Assembly (NCBI GenBank): GCA_023015935.1
Contig: JALKAY010000002.1
Location: 124,001-188,000 of the forward strand
Direction of reading: 5' to 3'
From: Flavobacteriaceae bacterium F08102
GTDB lineage: Bacteria; Bacteroidota; Bacteroidia; Flavobacteriales; Flavobacteriaceae
Length of the DNA stretch: 64,000 nucleotides
Below, one piece after another: positions 1 to 8,386 of the stretch (the first letter of the stretch is position 1; the number at the start of each line of letters is the position of its first letter). Under the pieces are notes generated by a model. The model searched no databases. It saw nothing but the letters and a program-made list of their open reading frames with translations, and was not told where the DNA came from. A program made the position numbers and the translations under genes.

Positions 1-2110
1 CTATTTTGTCTATGGTTCCTACTGACCTACTATCTTGTAGGCGTACACGATCATTGACTTTAAAGGTATACGGAATAACATTTTTTTTAGGGGGTGATTT
101 TCGTTTTTCTTGAATGCGTTTATTCTGCTTAATAGCCTTGTCTACCTCTAGTTTTACTTCTGCCAGTTTGTTTTCTTTTTTCTTCGTGGTTTCTTTTTTA
201 CTTTTAGGCGTCGCTTTTTTTCTAGGATGTTTTTCTAGGTATTTGCTTTTTTCGATAGTCATCCACCGCATAAAATCAGCTACTAATTTTTTCTTATTAT
301 TTGTTTGAAAATAGGTATTGCTTAACTCATTTATTTTTCGACCAAGGGTTAACATTTTTTGCTGATGCTCGTATAATTCTTGAAAACGTTCAAGCTTTTC
401 TTGAATTTTCTCTTCTTTTTGTTGTAAATTTTCTGAGTACTCTTTTGTTTTGTCGTGTTCTTTTTCTAGGTTTAATGCATTGTTTCTCAGCGCATTTCTT
501 TCCTTTTGGAGTTTTGCAATTGTTTTGTCTAATCGTATTTTCTCACCTTCAACTTTCTTTTTGGCGCGATTGATCAGGCTGAAGGGGATTCCATTTTTTT
601 GGGCAACTTCAAAAGTAAATGAGCTTCCGGCTTGTCCGATATATAGTTTAAATAAGGGTTCTAAGCTTTTTTCATCAAATTGCATATTCGCATTGGTGAC
701 GTTATCGAGCTCGTCAGCTAATACTTTTAAGTTTGCATAGTGTGTAGTAATTACACCATATGCTCCTTTTTTATGAAATTCTTCTAGAAAAATCTCTGCT
801 AGTGCCCCACCTAATTCGGGATCACTACCGGTACCAAATTCATCAATGAGAAATAGTGTGTTCGTATTGCATTTCTTTAAAAAGGTACGCATGTTTTTCA
901 ATCTATAGCTGTATGTGCTAAGCTGATTTTCAATAGATTGGTTATCTCCAATGTCTGTTAGGATGGTGTCAAAGAAATAGACTTCACTGCGTTCGTGGAC
1001 CGGAATAAGGATTCCACTTTGGATCATAACCTGTAAAAGTCCAATGGTCTTTAGTGTGATACTTTTTCCGCCAGCATTTGGTCCAGATATAACAATGATT
1101 TGCTGTTCATTGTTGAGATCCAGAGTCTGTGGAATGGTCGTGATGTTTTTTGCCTTATTGTTTTCTAAAAGTAACGGGTGGTAAGCATCTCTTAAAAATA
1201 TTTTTTTCTGATTTGCTATCCGTGGTAGAAGGCCTCCAATTTGTAGGGCATACTTCGCTTTTGCAGCGAAAACTTCTAAAGCAACGAGATAGTTTTGATA
1301 TGCTTGAAACAGCTGGTGGTAGGGGCGAATATCGTTGGTTAATCGCTTTAGGATTTTTACAATTTCTTCGTTTTCTTCAACGAGTAAATTTTGTAATTCC
1401 CGGTTTAATTGTACGGTGGCTTCAGGGGCAATAAATACGATACTCCCTGTTTTAGAGCCTCCTAACACAGAACCCTTGATTTTTTTTCGGTGTTTGGCTT
1501 GAACCGCTAATACGCGTTGATTGTCAATTACAGACTCTTTTATGTCGTCTAAGATATCTTGTGCTGAATAATGAGCTAGTGCTTTGTCGAAGCTGGTACT
1601 TAATTTTGCCCGTACCGTATTGAGTTCTTTACGAATAATTTTCAATTCAGGACTTGCTGTACTTAAGACTTCCCCAAAGCGATTAATGACTAGGTCAATT
1701 GATTTTACAGCTTGTTCTTCATAGGTCAATTCAGCACCTAATTTGTATAAATTTGGATAATATGATTCAAATTTTTTAAAAAATCGCAATAATTCATATA
1801 CCCCTAATGTAACAGAACGGATGTGTAAAAAATCTTTTGGTTCTAAAAAGCTACCTTCAACTTTTAATAGATTTAAAGCAGATGAAATATCCTCATATTC
1901 GCCTAATGGAATACTGTTTTCATTTTCAAATGATGATAAATATTCATTTGTTTGATAGAGATTTGTTTTAAGTTGAATACGCTGTTGTATCGGACGAATA
2001 GCGCGTATCGCTTTTTTTCCTAATCTCGAGCGACCATAGGAGCTTATCTTCTCTAAAACGGATTCAAACTCTAAATCGTTTAATGTCTTTTGCGTAATTT
2101 TTGTGCTCAA
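1..2110 (-). CDS. mutS2: MutS2 family ATPase (3' end cut by window edge)
   Basis: This is a MutS-related ATPase of the MutS2 branch, which acts on recombination intermediates or stalled ribosomes rather than mismatches. The visible 703 codons read without a break. They show an N-terminal clamp/lever region, a Walker A motif GPNAGGKS (K349), a Walker B LFLIDEFGTGSDP (D423) and then a long charged coiled coil at roughly residues 490-590. The N-terminal mismatch-recognition domain of MutS is absent. The start is TTG at 2110: there is an in-frame stop upstream with no ATG between, and the protein then begins MSTKITQKTLNDLEF, which fits the family N-terminus. The C-terminus, including any Smr nuclease domain, lies beyond the left edge, so its presence cannot be judged. 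The gene is divergent from ung. Confidence 0.93.
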   Translation of the reverse strand, partial: MSTKITQKTLNDLEFESVLEKISSYGRSRLGKKAIRAIRPIQQRIQLKTNLYQTNEYLSSFENENSIPLGEYEDISSALNLLKVEGSFLEPKDFLHIRSVTLGVYELLRFFKKFESYYPNLYKLGAELTYEEQAVKSIDLVINRFGEVLSTASPELKIIRKELNTVRAKLSTSFDKALAHYSAQDILDDIKESVIDNQRVLAVQAKHRKKIKGSVLGGSKTGSIVFIAPEATVQLNRELQNLLVEENEEIVKILKRLTNDIRPYHQLFQAYQNYLVALEVFAAKAKYALQIGGLLPRIANQKKIFLRDAYHPLLLENNKAKNITTIPQTLDLNNEQQIIVISGPNAGGKSITLKTIGLLQVMIQSGILIPVHERSEVYFFDTILTDIGDNQSIENQLSTYSYRLKNMRTFLKKCNTNTLFLIDEFGTGSDPELGGALAEIFLEEFHKKGAYGVITTHYANLKVLADELDNVTNANMQFDEKSLEPLFKLYIGQAGSSFTFEVAQKNGIPFSLINRAKKKVEGEKIRLDKTIAKLQKERNALRNNALNLEKEHDKTKEYSENLQQKEEKIQEKLERFQELYEHQQKMLTLGRKINELSNTYFQTNNKKKLVADFMRWMTIEKSKYLEKHPRKKATPKSKKETTKKKENKLAEVKLEVDKAIKQNKRIQEKRKSPPKKNVIPYTFKVNDRVRLQDSRSVGTIDKI

Positions 2111-2184
2111 TACTGTATCTTTGTTTTGAACTCAATTGGTTTTTAAAGGTTGTGCAATAATTCATTTTTTTATTGCTCCGATAC

Positions 2185-2210
2185 GAACTTAAGTTCATTT
2201 TGCAAAAGTA
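2185..2210 (-). promoter_or_regulatory. Promoter candidate for mutS2 with adjacent palindrome
   Basis: On the minus strand 2203-2210 reads TACTTTTG, a match to the Bacteroidota -7 element TAnnTTTG. Just downstream of it lies a perfect 12-base palindrome GAACTTAAGTTC (2185-2196), near the expected transcription start. The untranslated leader to the TTG start would be about 85 bases. No clear -33 TTG was seen. Confidence 0.4.
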
Positions 2211-2233
2211 TGAAAAACGAAGGATACACAGCT

Positions 2234-2902
2234 ATGATGAAGGTAGACATTAGTCCAGCTTGGAGAGATTTATTGAAAGAGGAGATTTCAAAGCCCTATT
2301 TTTTAGCCTTGGCTACTTTTGTGGATAATGCGTATAGAGAAACAACTTGTTTTCCTCCCATGGATGCTATTTTTGCTGCATTTAATCGTTGTGCTTTGGA
2401 TGATTTAAAAGTTGTTATTCTAGGACAGGATCCTTACCATGGAGCGGGTCAGGCGAATGGGTTGTGTTTTGCAGTTTCTGAAGATCAACCACATCCACCT
2501 TCCTTAAAGAATATTTTTATTGAATTGGCTTCGGATATCCCCAGTACGAAAAGTACCGATGGATCCTTAGTTTCATGGGCTGAGCAGGGTGTGTTACTAC
2601 TCAATGCTACACTTACGGTTGCCGAAGGTAAGGCTGGGTCACATCAAAAAAAAGGATGGGAAACTTTTACTGATGCTGTGATAAAATTAATTTCTGATCA
2701 AAAACAACACGTAGTTTTTTTGTTATGGGGAAATGCCGCACAAAAAAAAGGAGCCAAAATTGATAGAACGAAACATTTGGTATTGACTAGTGGGCACCCC
2801 TCTCCACTAAGTGCAAACCGAGGGTTTTGGTTTGGAAATAAACATTTTAGTCAAACCAATGCTTATTTATTACGTCATAATTTAAGTCCTATTCAATGGT
2901 GA
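2234..2902 (+). CDS. ung: Uracil-DNA glycosylase, family 1
   Basis: The enzyme removes uracil from DNA at the start of base excision repair. It carries the family-1 catalytic motif GQDPYH (residues 64-69, catalytic D66) and the HPSPLS loop with H188, followed by the FWF stretch. The frame is open further upstream to 2150, but the ATG at 2234 (or the next codon, also ATG) gives 222 residues. Its N-terminus, with a conserved WRDLLKEE...PYF segment, lines up with known Ung proteins, and an AAGGA precedes it at about ten bases. The longer version would add about 28 residues with no family resemblance. No operon partner is apparent. Confidence 0.95.
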   Translation: MMKVDISPAWRDLLKEEISKPYFLALATFVDNAYRETTCFPPMDAIFAAFNRCALDDLKVVILGQDPYHGAGQANGLCFAVSEDQPHPPSLKNIFIELASDIPSTKSTDGSLVSWAEQGVLLLNATLTVAEGKAGSHQKKGWETFTDAVIKLISDQKQHVVFLLWGNAAQKKGAKIDRTKHLVLTSGHPSPLSANRGFWFGNKHFSQTNAYLLRHNLSPIQW

Positions 2903-3009
2903 TATCGCAACTTACAGCGACCGTATGTCAATAAAAAAGTTTTATGATTGGTTTGTTAGGAAAAAAACAGTTAGCTGTGGATAGATTTCATATTAATGAA
3001 TAATCGACC

Positions 3010-3038
3010 TTAATTTAAATATTAATGTCTTACATTTG
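3010..3038 (+). promoter_or_regulatory. Promoter candidate for guaB
   Basis: TACATTTG at 3031-3038 matches the TAnnTTTG element. A weak TTA at 3010-3012 sits at the -33 position with an 18-base spacer. The guaB ATG follows 30 bases downstream of the element. Confidence 0.5.
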
Positions 3039-3068
3039 CATGCAATTAATTGATAAGTTAGTTGCCTT

Positions 3069-4541
3069 ATGATTGCTCACAATGCTAAAATAGTTGGAGA
3101 AGGATTAACCTACGACGATGTACTACTCGTTCCGGCCTTTTCAGAAGTACTTCCAAGAGAAGTCAATATTCAAACAAAATTTACAAAAAAGATAAGAATT
3201 AATATTCCTATTGTTTCTGCAGCCATGGATACCGTGACTGAATCGGCTATGGCTATTGCTATTGCTAGAGAAGGTGGGATTGGTGTATTACATAAGAATA
3301 TGAGTATTGAGCGGCAAGCCGCAGAAGTGAGAAAGGTAAAACGAGCAGAGTCAGGAATGATTATTGATCCAGTAACACTTTCGTTAGAAGCTACTGTAGG
3401 TGATGCTCAACAATGTATGCGAGAGCATCATATCGGTGGAATTCCAATCGTTGCAAAAGACGGACGATTACTGGGGATTGTGACGAATCGTGATCTGAGA
3501 TTTGAAAAAGACCTTGGACGATCTATAAAGGAGGTTATGACTAGTGAGAATCTAGTTACTGTGAGTAAAGGAACCTCTTTAGCCGAAGCAGAGGGGATTT
3601 TGCAAAATCATAAAATTGAAAAATTGCCCGTTGTAGATGATGCGTACAAGTTGGTCGGATTAATCACCTTTAGAGATATCACTAAACTTACACAGAAACC
3701 AATTGCCAATAAAGACGAATTAGGTCGGTTGAGAGTTGCCGCTGCCTTAGGTGTAACTTCTGATGTTACAGAACGTGCTACTGCTTTAGTACAAGCGGGA
3801 GTTGATGCGGTAATTATTGACACAGCGCATGGTCATACGATTGGCGTTGTGAATGTCCTTAAAGAAATTAAAGCAAAATTCACAGATTTGGAAGTGATTG
3901 TAGGGAATATTGCAACGGCAGAGGCAGCAAAATATTTGGTAGCTGCCGGAGCAGATGCTATTAAGGTTGGTATTGGACCCGGGTCTATTTGTACCACAAG
4001 GGTAGTAGCAGGTGTAGGTTTTCCTCAATTTTCGGCGGTGTTAGAAGTAGCCAACGCAATTAAAGGTAGTGGAGTTCCGGTGATTGCTGATGGAGGTATT
4101 CGATATACCGGTGATATCCCGAAAGCCATTGCAGCAGGAGCAGATACGGTTATGCTAGGTTCTTTATTAGCAGGAACCAAAGAATCTCCAGGGGAAACGA
4201 TAATTTACGAAGGACGGAAATTTAAATCTTATAGAGGGATGGGGTCTGTTGAAGCGATGAAAGAAGGATCTAAAGATCGTTATTTCCAAGACGTAGAAGA
4301 TGATATTAAAAAATTAGTTCCAGAAGGAATTGTTGGTAGAGTACCTTATAAGGGCGATTTATTTGAGAGTATTCATCAGTTTATTGGTGGACTTAGAGCG
4401 GGAATGGGCTATTGTGGAGCAAAAGATATTGAAACCTTAAAGGAAACAGGTCGGTTTGTGAAAATTACCTCTTCAGGAATTAATGAAAGTCATCCTCATG
4501 ATGTAATGATCACTAAAGAATCTCCTAATTATAGTAGGTAA
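3069..4541 (+). CDS. guaB: Inosine-5'-monophosphate dehydrogenase
   Basis: It oxidises IMP to XMP with NAD+, the committed step of guanine nucleotide synthesis, in the cytoplasm. The 490 residues form the usual (beta/alpha)8 barrel. Two CBS domains are inserted at about residues 95-210 (MTSENLVTV and the segment before it), the phosphate-binding [10 protein letters not shown] segment follows, and the catalytic loop is GSICTTR with nucleophile C308. The flap ends with a YRGMGS motif. Length and motifs are normal for the family. It has its own promoter. Its stop codon lies three bases from the stop of the convergent XdhC-like gene, leaving no room for separate terminators. Confidence 0.97.
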   Translation: MIAHNAKIVGEGLTYDDVLLVPAFSEVLPREVNIQTKFTKKIRINIPIVSAAMDTVTESAMAIAIAREGGIGVLHKNMSIERQAAEVRKVKRAESGMIIDPVTLSLEATVGDAQQCMREHHIGGIPIVAKDGRLLGIVTNRDLRFEKDLGRSIKEVMTSENLVTVSKGTSLAEAEGILQNHKIEKLPVVDDAYKLVGLITFRDITKLTQKPIANKDELGRLRVAAALGVTSDVTERATALVQAGVDAVIIDTAHGHTIGVVNVLKEIKAKFTDLEVIVGNIATAEAAKYLVAAGADAIKVGIGPGSICTTRVVAGVGFPQFSAVLEVANAIKGSGVPVIADGGIRYTGDIPKAIAAGADTVMLGSLLAGTKESPGETIIYEGRKFKSYRGMGSVEAMKEGSKDRYFQDVEDDIKKLVPEGIVGRVPYKGDLFESIHQFIGGLRAGMGYCGAKDIETLKETGRFVKITSSGINESHPHDVMITKESPNYSR

Positions 4542-4544
4542 CTT

Positions 4545-5504
4545 TTAAATCATTTTGCGCCGAAGAGGACGTAGAGATATGAGTTGGGCAGCAATGCTTA
4601 TGGCAATTTCATCTGGGGTTTGACTTCGGATCGGTAAACCAATTGGGGCGTGAATTTTATTTAATTCTTCTTTGCTAACCCCTTCTTTGCCTAATACATC
4701 AAACATAAGATCGAGTTTTGCGGTACTTCCTAGGACTCCTAAAAATTGATGTGGGATTCGTATGCATTCTCGCAGAACTATTTTGTCGTCTGTATACTTG
4801 TTTGTCATTATGGCAATAATTGCGTTTGGATTTGTAATATGTTTTGAAATTTGACGATAGTCAATTATTTTTTTTTCATTGGCAAATGTATTTTCATAAA
4901 AGGTGTTCAGGTCTTCGCGGTTATCATAGAGTATAACATAATAGCCTAATTGTACTAATAATTTTGAAGTTGCTAAGCCTACATGTCCACCACCAACAAC
5001 ATAGACAACTTCTCTAAAATTTAATAGCTCCTTGAAGTACCAATCTGTTTCACTATTGAAAGCATGGTCGAAAGGGGGTAATTGCACGTCTGTGAGCTCA
5101 AATTTAAGGCGATTTGGATGTAATTCAAGTAGCCCTGTGGCTCCGTGTTTTAAAGATTCTTTGATTTTCTTAACGGTGGGTAAATCTTCAATGAGAATAG
5201 GATAAAATAATACGGTTTGCTCTCCTGAGCAAATCATTCCGGAGCCATGTGTGATAGTCCCTTTGTGGATTTGTCTTTTTGCAAAGGAATTATATTGTTT
5301 TAATTTTAGAAGCGTTTTACATTGCTCAGCTAAATTGTATTCCATTACGCCTCCCCCAATAGAACCAAAAATGGCTCCATCAGTGGCAACAGCCATTTTA
5401 AAGCCTTGTCGACCTGGAGAACTCCCCTGGTGTTGCATTACACACATTAAATAGACTGCGCCCGTTGTAGAGAGTTTTGTTTCAATAAATTGCCATAACT
5501 TCAT
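4545..5504 (-). CDS. XdhC/CoxI family protein (molybdenum-enzyme accessory type)
   Basis: Members of this family help insert or sulfurate the molybdenum cofactor of xanthine dehydrogenase-type enzymes. The 319-residue product has the N-terminal XdhC_CoxI segment, with GSSPGRQG and IGGGVME motifs at residues 27-60, and a C-terminal Rossmann domain starting VVYVVGGGHVGLA at about residue 165. No xdhA/xdhB or other molybdoenzyme gene is within the window, so the partner is unknown. A divergent use, such as an NAD(P)-binding redox role, is possible. No signal peptide is seen, so it is cytoplasmic. Confidence 0.85.
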   Translation of the reverse strand: MKLWQFIETKLSTTGAVYLMCVMQHQGSSPGRQGFKMAVATDGAIFGSIGGGVMEYNLAEQCKTLLKLKQYNSFAKRQIHKGTITHGSGMICSGEQTVLFYPILIEDLPTVKKIKESLKHGATGLLELHPNRLKFELTDVQLPPFDHAFNSETDWYFKELLNFREVVYVVGGGHVGLATSKLLVQLGYYVILYDNREDLNTFYENTFANEKKIIDYRQISKHITNPNAIIAIMTNKYTDDKIVLRECIRIPHQFLGVLGSTAKLDLMFDVLGKEGVSKEELNKIHAPIGLPIRSQTPDEIAISIAAQLISLRPLRRKMI

Positions 5505-5568
5505 GTGTTAAAAATACATAAAAAATGATGAATTTTGACGGTTGTGTCCGGGTGAATTTACTATGCGC

Positions 5569-6432
5569 TTAGTTTGTCTCTTCAACAACAATGGCAATTT
5601 TATCCCCATGAGGACTTATAGCAAGTCGTGTGATTCCTGTTAAATTAAATTCGGCTAACGAAGCAAATTTTACCCATTCTCGTTTGTCATTTAAAACCAA
5701 TTTGTATAAACTATCACCTTTTCCCATAATTAAAATACCACTTTGAGTCCAAGCCATGTCTTGAGAGTCAGGTAGAGGGTCTGCAATGTATTTCTTTTCG
5801 CTTGTAATAGGATTAATCTGGTAAATTTCGGGTTCACCGTGTTCTAAACTGATAAAACTCAAAAGGTCTGTATATGGAATTCGATGAATAGAACGTCCGA
5901 TGTTTTTATCAATAGGATAATTAATATCGTATTTGAGGTTAGAGACCATTAAGACAGATGGATCTCCAAGGATAAAGGAAGCGACTAAATTTTTATCGAA
6001 CCACGTATGGTACCCTACGGTTAAATTGGGAAGTAAAATTTCAGATTTTCGACGATTAAAAGAGTATTGCCATAATCGTTGAGTCTCATCATTGTCTAGT
6101 CGAATAGCCGTAAAATATTTTTTTTTTGGTGTTTGGATTGGAGAATACTCACTCCCAGGGGTGTCTGTTAACCATGCTTTCGTGTGATTTTCTAAATTGT
6201 AGAGAACCACATCTGTTTGCCCATTTCTCGTTGAGGTATATAGTACTCCCGTTCCATCATTCAAAAAAGAAGGTTGATTATCATATCCTTTATTATTTGA
6301 AATATTGATTGGATTTTCTACTTTTTGAATACTATCATTAAAGGTGAAATCGAAAACATAAACTTCTGTCGGGGTTTGACAAAATGCTGCAAGGTGAACT
6401 AAGAAAAAAAGTATAGGTATTTTTTTTTTCAT
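5569..6432 (-). CDS. Exported TolB-like beta-propeller protein
   Basis: A 287-residue protein with a clear N-terminal signal peptide (MKKKIPILFFLVHLAAFCQ). It is followed by repeated propeller blades of the PD40/TolB kind, seen as segments such as GTGVLYTSTRNGQTDV, SPHGDKIAIV and MAWTQSGILI. It is probably periplasmic. The blades resemble the N-terminal part of the tricorn-like protein at 57.8 kb, but no protease domain is present. The exact ligand or partner cannot be read from the sequence. A weak TACTTTTA element lies on the minus strand at 6465-6472. Confidence 0.7.
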   Translation of the reverse strand: MKKKIPILFFLVHLAAFCQTPTEVYVFDFTFNDSIQKVENPINISNNKGYDNQPSFLNDGTGVLYTSTRNGQTDVVLYNLENHTKAWLTDTPGSEYSPIQTPKKKYFTAIRLDNDETQRLWQYSFNRRKSEILLPNLTVGYHTWFDKNLVASFILGDPSVLMVSNLKYDINYPIDKNIGRSIHRIPYTDLLSFISLEHGEPEIYQINPITSEKKYIADPLPDSQDMAWTQSGILIMGKGDSLYKLVLNDKREWVKFASLAEFNLTGITRLAISPHGDKIAIVVEETN

Positions 6433-6555
6433 ATGGTGTTTTAAATACGATTATACTGTTTTTGTAAAAGTAACAGATGGTGAATTGGGTTAAACAAATA
6501 TAATAAAATTGCCTTATTGTATCGATTTCAAAATTTTTAAATTGTATTTTCTAAT

Positions 6556-7494
6556 TTAAAAAGGAACCTTTTTAAGGTCTATATTTCCGCCAGAGAGTAA
6601 TACACCGACCTTTTGATTTTTAAATTTTGCGCTATTCGTTAGAATTGCGGCCAAGCTCACTGCGCTTGACGGCTCTACAATAATCTTTAATCGTTCCCAG
6701 ATTATACGCATAGCGGCAACAATTTCTTCTTCGCTTACGCGGATAATTTCAGTTACATGTGTTTTAATTAAACTAAAAGTGATATCTCCTAAGGATGTTT
6801 TTAGACCATCAGCAATCGTATTTGTGGTTGCGTTTTGTTCAATATGCCCAGAAGCCATTGATCTAAACGCATCGTCGACGTTTGCAGGCTCTGCTCCGAA
6901 AACGGTAGGGTTAGTGCCATAAGACAAGGCGCTTAATGCAATCCCTGAGACAAGTCCACCACCTCCGACTGGTACTACAATACGCTCAATAGATGGAAAG
7001 GCTTCTAGCAATTCTTTTCCTGCCGTTGCATTGCCTAGTATCACATTGTAATCATTATACGGGTGAACAAATGTAGCCCCTGTTTCTTGTTGAATTTCAT
7101 TAGCTGTATGATGTCTAGCGGCTAAAGTAGGTTCACATTCAGTTATAATTCCACCATATTCTTTGACTGCTGCTTTTTTGATGTCTGGAGCATTTTTAGG
7201 CATCACAATATAGGCTTTACATCCCGATTTTTTTCCGGCTAAGGCTAACGCCTGTGCAAAATTCCCAGAAGAATGCGTTACTACGCCTCGGTTCTGTTGT
7301 TCTTTTGAAAGTTGTAATACGGCATTACTCGCGCCACGCATTTTAAAGGACCCTGTTTTCTGAAAATTTTCGCATTTAAAATACAAGGTTGCCTTACACA
7401 TCTCATTTATGGCCGAGGAAGTGAGTATGGGTGTATGGTGAATTAAATTCTTAAGGCGTTTAGCGCTGTGTTCAATATCGTCATATACATCCAT
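6556..7494 (-). CDS. PLP-dependent threonine/serine dehydratase (serine racemase-like)
   Basis: A fold-type II PLP enzyme of 312 residues. The cofactor lysine is in KTGSFKMRGA at about residue 50, the phosphate-binding loop is VPVGGGGLVSG at about residue 178, and a serine/glycine stretch LLSGGNID lies near the C-terminus. The regulatory ACT domain of biosynthetic IlvA is missing, so it is the short catabolic threonine ammonia-lyase or serine racemase type. Sequence alone does not separate the two. It starts directly after the stop codon of the DUF1684 gene (TAA immediately followed by ATG), so the two are co-translated. Confidence 0.88.
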   Translation of the reverse strand: MDVYDDIEHSAKRLKNLIHHTPILTSSAINEMCKATLYFKCENFQKTGSFKMRGASNAVLQLSKEQQNRGVVTHSSGNFAQALALAGKKSGCKAYIVMPKNAPDIKKAAVKEYGGIITECEPTLAARHHTANEIQQETGATFVHPYNDYNVILGNATAGKELLEAFPSIERIVVPVGGGGLVSGIALSALSYGTNPTVFGAEPANVDDAFRSMASGHIEQNATTNTIADGLKTSLGDITFSLIKTHVTEIIRVSEEEIVAAMRIIWERLKIIVEPSSAVSLAAILTNSAKFKNQKVGVLLSGGNIDLKKVPF

Positions 7495-8115
7495 TTATTT
7501 AGGTTTTTTGTAGGCTTTAACTCCTGCTTTGATAGCTACGGATAAATTATTTTCTTTGGGAGGAATTGGACAGCTATATTTGTGATTGTATGCGCAATAT
7601 GGGTTGTAGGCTTTATTAAAGTCTAGTGTGATCTTCCCATTTACAGGGAGGGATACTTCGAGGTATCTTCCCCCACCATAGGTTTCTTCGCCATTGGTCA
7701 AATCGTTAAATGGGATGAATAAGTAATCTTTATATTCCGGTTGGCTCATCAATTCAATATTTTGGTAAATGTGAAGGACAAGTTGTTTACCGTCTAGCTT
7801 AAAACTCGCTGTGCCATATTCTTGATACATTGGAGTACGGTTGGTACTCGTTTGCATTTTAAACGCCCTAGCTCCCATTGTTTTTGTAAAATCGGCTTCT
7901 ATTTTATACTTTTCGGAAGGCTCATAAAAGTCTAAGCTCCGAAATGACTTCCGATCTTTTTCGGGTAAAGGGGAAGTTTCTTTTGCTGAAAAATCAGCGT
8001 TCATTTTCATTTGGTAGGCCTTGATGTCCTTGTAGAATGCTGATTTTGAATCTGTTTGTTGGCAATGTGCGAAACTGGTTATGCACAACATTAATATTGC
8101 TAATCGCTTTTGCAT
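7495..8115 (-). CDS. Exported DUF1684 family protein
   Basis: A 206-residue protein with a signal peptide (about residues 1-19, ending AHCQQ), so probably periplasmic. The remainder matches the DUF1684 pattern: an N-terminal helix, a central strand-rich region with MYQEYGTASF, and the characteristic C-terminal GGGRYLEV...LDFNKAYNPYCAYN...YSCPIPPKENNL. The biochemical function of the family is not established. The conserved cysteine-rich NPYCAYN and CPIPP segments are intact. It leads a tight two-gene unit with the dehydratase downstream. Confidence 0.85.
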   Translation of the reverse strand: MQKRLAILMLCITSFAHCQQTDSKSAFYKDIKAYQMKMNADFSAKETSPLPEKDRKSFRSLDFYEPSEKYKIEADFTKTMGARAFKMQTSTNRTPMYQEYGTASFKLDGKQLVLHIYQNIELMSQPEYKDYLFIPFNDLTNGEETYGGGRYLEVSLPVNGKITLDFNKAYNPYCAYNHKYSCPIPPKENNLSVAIKAGVKAYKKPK

Positions 8116-8174
8116 TTGTATAAATTTGTCTCAAATATAATTAATTAATACCGCTTATTTTAATATTTATTTTT

Positions 8175-8347
8175 TAGCTTTGATTCTCATTAATAATAAA
8201 ATGATCATGAGATATACTACCGTAAATAAAACATCATGGATTTGTACCCAGGTAAAGGTACACGAGCCGTATTATTTAATGTAGTTATATCGATATAACA
8301 AATATCAATCATAAATAATCCTGGCTTTTGGCCGGGATTTTTATTTT
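8175..8347 (+). ncRNA. Candidate small RNA or terminator-controlled leader
   Basis: A promoter-like TAGCTTTG (8175-8182, with a weak TTA upstream) is followed by about 155 bases that end in a good intrinsic terminator. Within it are a six-pair hairpin TGTACC/GGTACA (8243-8248 with 8257-8262) and a perfect 16-base palindrome GTTATATCGATATAAC (8284-8299). The loop of the first hairpin contains CCAGG (8248-8252), complementary to CCTGG (8320-8324) in the terminator's 5' arm, which could serve as an antiterminator pairing. It lies directly upstream of the MFS gene, so it is either a free small RNA or a conditional leader for the exporter. A 20-codon frame inside it (ATG at 8237) is not convincing as a gene. 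Confidence 0.45.
8318..8347 (+). terminator. Intrinsic terminator upstream of the MFS gene
   Basis: ATCCTGGC (8318-8325) pairs with GCCGGGAT (8331-8338) over eight bases with one G-U, around a five-base TTTTG loop. TTTTTATTTT follows. It ends transcription about 40 bases before the MFS start codon. Confidence 0.75.
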
Positions 8348-8386
8348 GAACTAAATCTATTGTCATTGAACTAATATCCTATTTAG

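Noticed and set aside
114-740. Several plus-strand frames opposite mutS2
   Set aside because: They are complementary to the coiled-coil coding region of mutS2, and their Phe/Ser-rich translations reflect Lys/Glu codons on the other strand.
8237-8299. 20-codon open frame in the leader before the MFS gene
   Set aside because: Too short to support and it overlaps the hairpin and palindrome. A leader peptide remains possible but there is no evidence for it.
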